NCBI RefSeq assembly: GCF_044769865.1
Contig: NZ_JBIZWA010000002.1
Coordinates: 310,001 to 374,000 of the forward strand
DNA from: Homoserinimonas sp044769865
GTDB lineage: Bacteria; Actinomycetota; Actinomycetes; Actinomycetales; Microbacteriaceae
Length of the DNA: 64,000 bases
Reading direction: 5' to 3'
The position numbers and the translations under genes are program-made. The notes beneath the pieces were generated by a model. The model ran no database searches. It was given only the letters and a program-made list of their open reading frames with translations, and was not told where the DNA came from. Shown here in pieces: positions 60,993 through 64,000 of this stretch; positions within the stretch are counted from its first letter, which is position 1, and every line of letters begins with the position of its first letter.

Positions 60993-62062
60993 GCATCACC
61001 ACGATCCCGGTCACGGGAACCTCGCCCTACGATGTGCTCGTCGGCCGCGACATCCTCGACTCCCTGCCGGAGCTGATCGGTGCTGATGCCCGCAAGGTGC
61101 TCATCGTGCATCCGCCGACGCTGGGCGCCCGTGCGGCCGCGCTTCGCGAGTCGCTCCTCGACCGCTATGAGGTGCTCCTCGCCGAGATCCCGGATGCCGA
61201 GGCGGGCAAGCGCATCGAGGTCGCGGCATTCTGCTGGCAGGTCTTGGGGCAGTCCGACTTCACCCGTTCCGACGTGGTCGTCGGTTTCGGCGGCGGCGCC
61301 GTGACAGACCTCGCCGGTTTCGTTGCGGCGACCTGGCTTCGCGGCGTACGGCTCGTGCAGGTTCCGACGACGCTCCTCGGCATGGTCGACGCCGCGATCG
61401 GCGGCAAGACTGGCATCAACACGAACGAGGGCAAGAACCTCGTCGGCTCCTTCTACGCACCCGCTGGCGTGCTCGTTGACCTCGAGGTGCTCGACAAGCT
61501 GAGCAGGATGGAGATCCTCGCGGGCTTCGGCGAGGTCGTGAAGTACGGCTTCATCGCCGAGCCCGAGATCCTCGACATCATCGAGCGGGACGCGGATGTC
61601 GCAACCGACCCGACGACCGAGGAATTCCGTCGCCTCGTGGAGCTGTCGATCGGCATCAAGGCGCGGGTCGTGAGCGACGACTTCACGGAGCAGGGCCAGC
61701 GCGAGATCCTCAACTACGGGCACACGCTCGGCCACGCCGTCGAGTATGCCGAGCGTTTCCAGTGGCGCCACGGGGCCGCCGTCGCCGTCGGCATGATGTT
61801 CGCTGCCGAGCTCGCTCGCCTGAGCGGCAGGCTCTCGGACGACGTCGTCGACCGGCACCGTCGCATTCTCGAGTCCCTCCAGCTGCCGACCACTTATCCG
61901 GTGGGTCGCTGGAACAGCCTCTTCGCAGTCATGAAGCGCGACAAGAAGGCCCGCGGTGACCTGCTGCGGTTCATCATCCTCGACGACGTCGGGCGCCCAA
62001 CGGTGCTCGCGGGTCCCGACCAGAGCCTGCTCTTCGCCGCATACCAGGAGATCGGGGTCTAG
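60989..62062 (+). CDS. aroB: 3-dehydroquinate synthase
   Basis: This 357-residue NAD- and zinc-dependent enzyme makes the first ring compound of the shikimate pathway from DAHP. It has FGGGAVTDLAGFVAATWLRG, QVPTTLLGMVDAAIGGKTGIN and the zinc-binding NYGHTLGHAVEY. The GTG at 60989 overlaps the aroK stop. A longer frame into aroK is not used. Confidence 0.96.
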   Translation: MSITTIPVTGTSPYDVLVGRDILDSLPELIGADARKVLIVHPPTLGARAAALRESLLDRYEVLLAEIPDAEAGKRIEVAAFCWQVLGQSDFTRSDVVVGFGGGAVTDLAGFVAATWLRGVRLVQVPTTLLGMVDAAIGGKTGINTNEGKNLVGSFYAPAGVLVDLEVLDKLSRMEILAGFGEVVKYGFIAEPEILDIIERDADVATDPTTEEFRRLVELSIGIKARVVSDDFTEQGQREILNYGHTLGHAVEYAERFQWRHGAAVAVGMMFAAELARLSGRLSDDVVDRHRRILESLQLPTTYPVGRWNSLFAVMKRDKKARGDLLRFIILDDVGRPTVLAGPDQSLLFAAYQEIGV

Positions 62063-62178
62063 CCCCGTCATTCGTTGTCGACCAGCTGGAACCGCTAAAC
62101 TCTCCCACCGGCACAACTGCCACGTCTCTTCCGGCCCTGCGCGCCGGTCCATGTCCCGATCGAACGGATTCTCTCCTC

Positions 62179-62742
62179 ATGGCCACTACCGCTGACATCA
62201 AGAACGGCGTCGTCATCAAGATTGACGGCCAGCTCTGGACGGTCATCGACTTCCAGCACGTCAAGCCCGGCAAGGGTGGCGCGTTCGTCCGCACGAAGAT
62301 GAAGAACGTCGTGACCGGCAAGACCGTCGACAAGACCTACAACGCGGGCACGAAGATCGAGATCGAGAACGTCGACCGCCGCGACTTCACCTACCTCTAC
62401 GCGGATGGCGACTCCTTCGTTTTCATGGACTCGACGGACTACGACCAGATCACGATCTCCGACACGATCGTCGGTGACGCGAAGAACTTCATGCTGGAGA
62501 ACCAGCCCGTCACGATTGCCCTCAATAACGGCAACCCGCTCTATATCGACCTGCCGGCATCCGTCGTGCTCGAGGTCACCTACACCGAGCCCGGCCTCCA
62601 GGGTGACCGCTCGACCGGCGGCACGAAGCCCGCGACGGTCGAGACCGGCTACGAGATCCAGGTTCCCCTGTTCCTCGAGGCGGGCACGAAGGTCAAGGTC
62701 GACACTCGCACGGGCGACTACCTGGGCCGCGTCAACGACTAG
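62179..62742 (+). CDS. efp: Elongation factor P
   Basis: This 187-residue three-domain factor rescues ribosomes stalled at polyproline. The KOW-like domain I carries the tip loop KPGKGGAFVR with Lys32. The OB domains hold YLYADGDSFVFMDSTDY and the signature PLFLEAGTKVKVDTRTGDYL. No modification enzyme gene is in the window. The stop shares a base with the nusB GTG. Confidence 0.97.
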   Translation: MATTADIKNGVVIKIDGQLWTVIDFQHVKPGKGGAFVRTKMKNVVTGKTVDKTYNAGTKIEIENVDRRDFTYLYADGDSFVFMDSTDYDQITISDTIVGDAKNFMLENQPVTIALNNGNPLYIDLPASVVLEVTYTEPGLQGDRSTGGTKPATVETGYEIQVPLFLEAGTKVKVDTRTGDYLGRVND

Positions 62743-63158
62743 TGAGCGCCCGCACCAAGGCACGCAAGCGTGCCCTCGACCTGCTCTACGGCGCTGACCT
62801 GCGCGAGATCTCCCTCAACAACGCGATCGCCGTCGAATCGGAACGTGCCGCGACCGAACCCGCCCGGCAGGAGTCGTGGCGCTACGCCCTCCAGATCGTG
62901 ACCGGCATCGCCGAGCACGGCGACGAGATCGACGAACTGATCGAGACCTACGCGCAGGGTTGGACGATTGATCGGATGCCCGTGCTCGACCGTGCGCTCG
63001 TGCGCATCGGCATCTGGGAGATCATGTTCAACGATGAGGTTCCGGACGCTGTCGCGATCTCCGAGGCGGTCAAGCTGGCAGGCGAACTCAGCACCGATGA
63101 CTCGGCCGGTTTCGTGAACGGCCTCCTGGCACGAATCGCGAGCGTCCACGGGGCCTGA
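62742..63158 (+). CDS. nusB: Transcription antitermination factor NusB
   Basis: This 138-residue all-helical RNA-binding protein helps rRNA antitermination. It has the start ARTKARKRALDLLYGADLR, a middle QGWTIDRMPVLDRALVRIG and the signature VPDAVAISEAVKLAGELSTD with FVNGLLARI. The GTG start overlaps efp by one base. Confidence 0.95.
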   Translation: MSARTKARKRALDLLYGADLREISLNNAIAVESERAATEPARQESWRYALQIVTGIAEHGDEIDELIETYAQGWTIDRMPVLDRALVRIGIWEIMFNDEVPDAVAISEAVKLAGELSTDDSAGFVNGLLARIASVHGA

Positions 63159-63258
63159 GGCACCGTCCACGGGGGATGCTCGGCGGCATCCGGAGTTTGC
63201 GTTTCGTTTCGTTACGCGCCGACTTTGGCGAGCGTGACGGCGGCCGTACTCTCAACGG

Positions 63259-64000
63259 GTGTCCATAGCATCCCCCGTCCTCAGCACGGCCGCCGCACTC
63301 GGCGTGAGCCTGTCGGGCGTCTCGCGCGTCTTCGACTCCAAGGTCGTTCTGCGGGACGTCGACCTCACGGTCGCGCCCGGCGAGATCATCGCCCTCATCG
63401 GGGCATCGGGCTGTGGCAAGTCGACGCTGCTGCGCCAGATCTCAGGGCTCGACCTGCCGTCCTCCGGCGCGATCGCGATCAACGGCGAGCGCGTCACGGG
63501 CATCGATCTCCGCTGCTCGGTCGGTTTCCAGGAGCCGAGACTGCTGCCGTGGCGCACGCTCGAGCAGAACGCCCTGCTCGGGCTGCCCCGTGGCACCGCC
63601 AAGTCGGAGGGCCAGGAGCGCGTCCGTGAACTCCTTCGCCTGGTCGGGCTCGCGGATGCCCGCAGCCTCCGCCCACGCCAGGTCTCCGGTGGCATGGCAC
63701 AGCGCGCGTCCCTCGCTCGTGCACTGGCCCGCCGACCCGGCGTCCTCGTACTCGATGAACCGTTCGGCGCCCTCGACGCGCTGACCCGCCTTCAGATGCA
63801 GGATCTGCTGCTGGACGTGCACGCCGCCGAGCCGACCACGATCATCCTCGTGACCCACGACGTCGACGAGGCGCTCTATCTCGCGGACCGCGTCGTGCTG
63901 CTCGGCACCGATCCCGCAGCGCCGAAGCGCGGCGCGAGCATCCGGAGCATCACGACCGTGCCGGGGGTGCGCCCCCGCGACCGCGGAGACGCGACTCTCG
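63259..64000 (+). CDS. ABC transporter ATP-binding protein, sulfonate/nitrate/taurine type (3' end outside window)
   Basis: The frame is open from a GTG at 63259 to the window end, 247 codons. It has Walker A GASGCGKST, Q-loop FQEPRLLPWRTL, ABC signature VSGGMAQRASLARAL, Walker B VLVLDEPFGALDAL and the H-loop LVTHDVDEAL. The PRLLPW Q-loop is typical of the SsuB/TauB/NrtD branch feeding aliphatic sulfonates, taurine or nitrate. No permease or binding protein is in view, so the substrate is open. Upstream, 100 bp separates it from nusB. Confidence 0.92.
   Translation, partial: MSIASPVLSTAAALGVSLSGVSRVFDSKVVLRDVDLTVAPGEIIALIGASGCGKSTLLRQISGLDLPSSGAIAINGERVTGIDLRCSVGFQEPRLLPWRTLEQNALLGLPRGTAKSEGQERVRELLRLVGLADARSLRPRQVSGGMAQRASLARALARRPGVLVLDEPFGALDALTRLQMQDLLLDVHAAEPTTIILVTHDVDEALYLADRVVLLGTDPAAPKRGASIRSITTVPGVRPRDRGDATL

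Noticed and set aside
63160..63258. Terminator or riboswitch between nusB and the ABC transporter gene
   Set aside because: Only a short GGATGC/GCATCC dyad made of the common genomic word and small direct repeats are seen; not enough to call either.

Overview
The window is chromosomal DNA of a high-GC actinobacterium. The markers are SepH, DUF3093, DUF3710, DUF3159, DUF3000, DUF4193, a DUF7455-type zinc protein, a sigA-parE-parC neighbourhood, and frequent GTG and TTG starts. The over-represented GGATGC/GCATCC word and the gene order point to the family Microbacteriaceae; the genus cannot be named. No phage, insertion sequence or CRISPR array is visible. Gene density is high and no stretch over 300 bases lacks a gene.

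Layout: 1-0.5 kb, end of an MFS transporter. 0.5-6.2 kb, sigA followed by four tightly packed genes: a MurT-like ligase, a GatD-like protein without glutaminase residues, and two alanine-racemase-fold proteins. 6.2-12.4 kb, a small zinc protein, convergent parE and parC, and a phosphodiesterase. 12.4-16.4 kb, sepH, dut and actinobacterial DUF genes. 16.4-26.7 kb, aconitase, dxs, a fadBA pair, an RNase D-like gene and DUF3000. 26.7-32.9 kb, a hydrolase, sufE, sseA, zapE, amtB and a degenerate Amt paralogue. 32.9-33.5 kb, four tRNA genes (Val, Gly, Cys, Val). 33.5-46.3 kb, thrS, a HIT protein, the B6 genes pdxY-pdxR/pdxST, yebC, ruvCAB, yajC and secDF. 46.3-53.9 kb, rel, an AbiEi-like gene, DUF349, a cyclophilin, rarA and rpsD. 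53.9-64 kb, alaS, ruvX, mltG, aroECKB, efp, nusB and the start of an ABC transporter ATPase.

Main finding (1948-6190): the two racemase-like proteins have lost complementary halves of the active site. The first lacks the PLP lysine but keeps the tyrosine and methionine that this fold donates across the dimer. The second keeps the PLP lysine and arginines but lacks the donated tyrosine loop and methionine. An obligate heterodimer with one composite active site is the simplest reading. Upstream, the MurT-like ligase keeps its ATP site but has no cysteine, and therefore no zinc ribbon. Its GatD partner has Thr and Gln at the catalytic Cys and His positions. Microbacteriaceae have group B peptidoglycan, cross-linked through the alpha-carboxyl of D-Glu, which is the group that canonical MurT/GatD amidates. 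I infer that the module was repurposed to activate that carboxyl and join it to a bridge amino acid, with the heterodimer supplying a D-amino acid. This is a hypothesis built on motifs read by eye.

The rest is largely housekeeping. Lesser points are a truncated Amt-like protein beside amtB with a GlnR-like site upstream, a 24-bp palindrome before aconitase, several perfect terminator hairpins, and pairs of genes whose starts or stops nearly touch.
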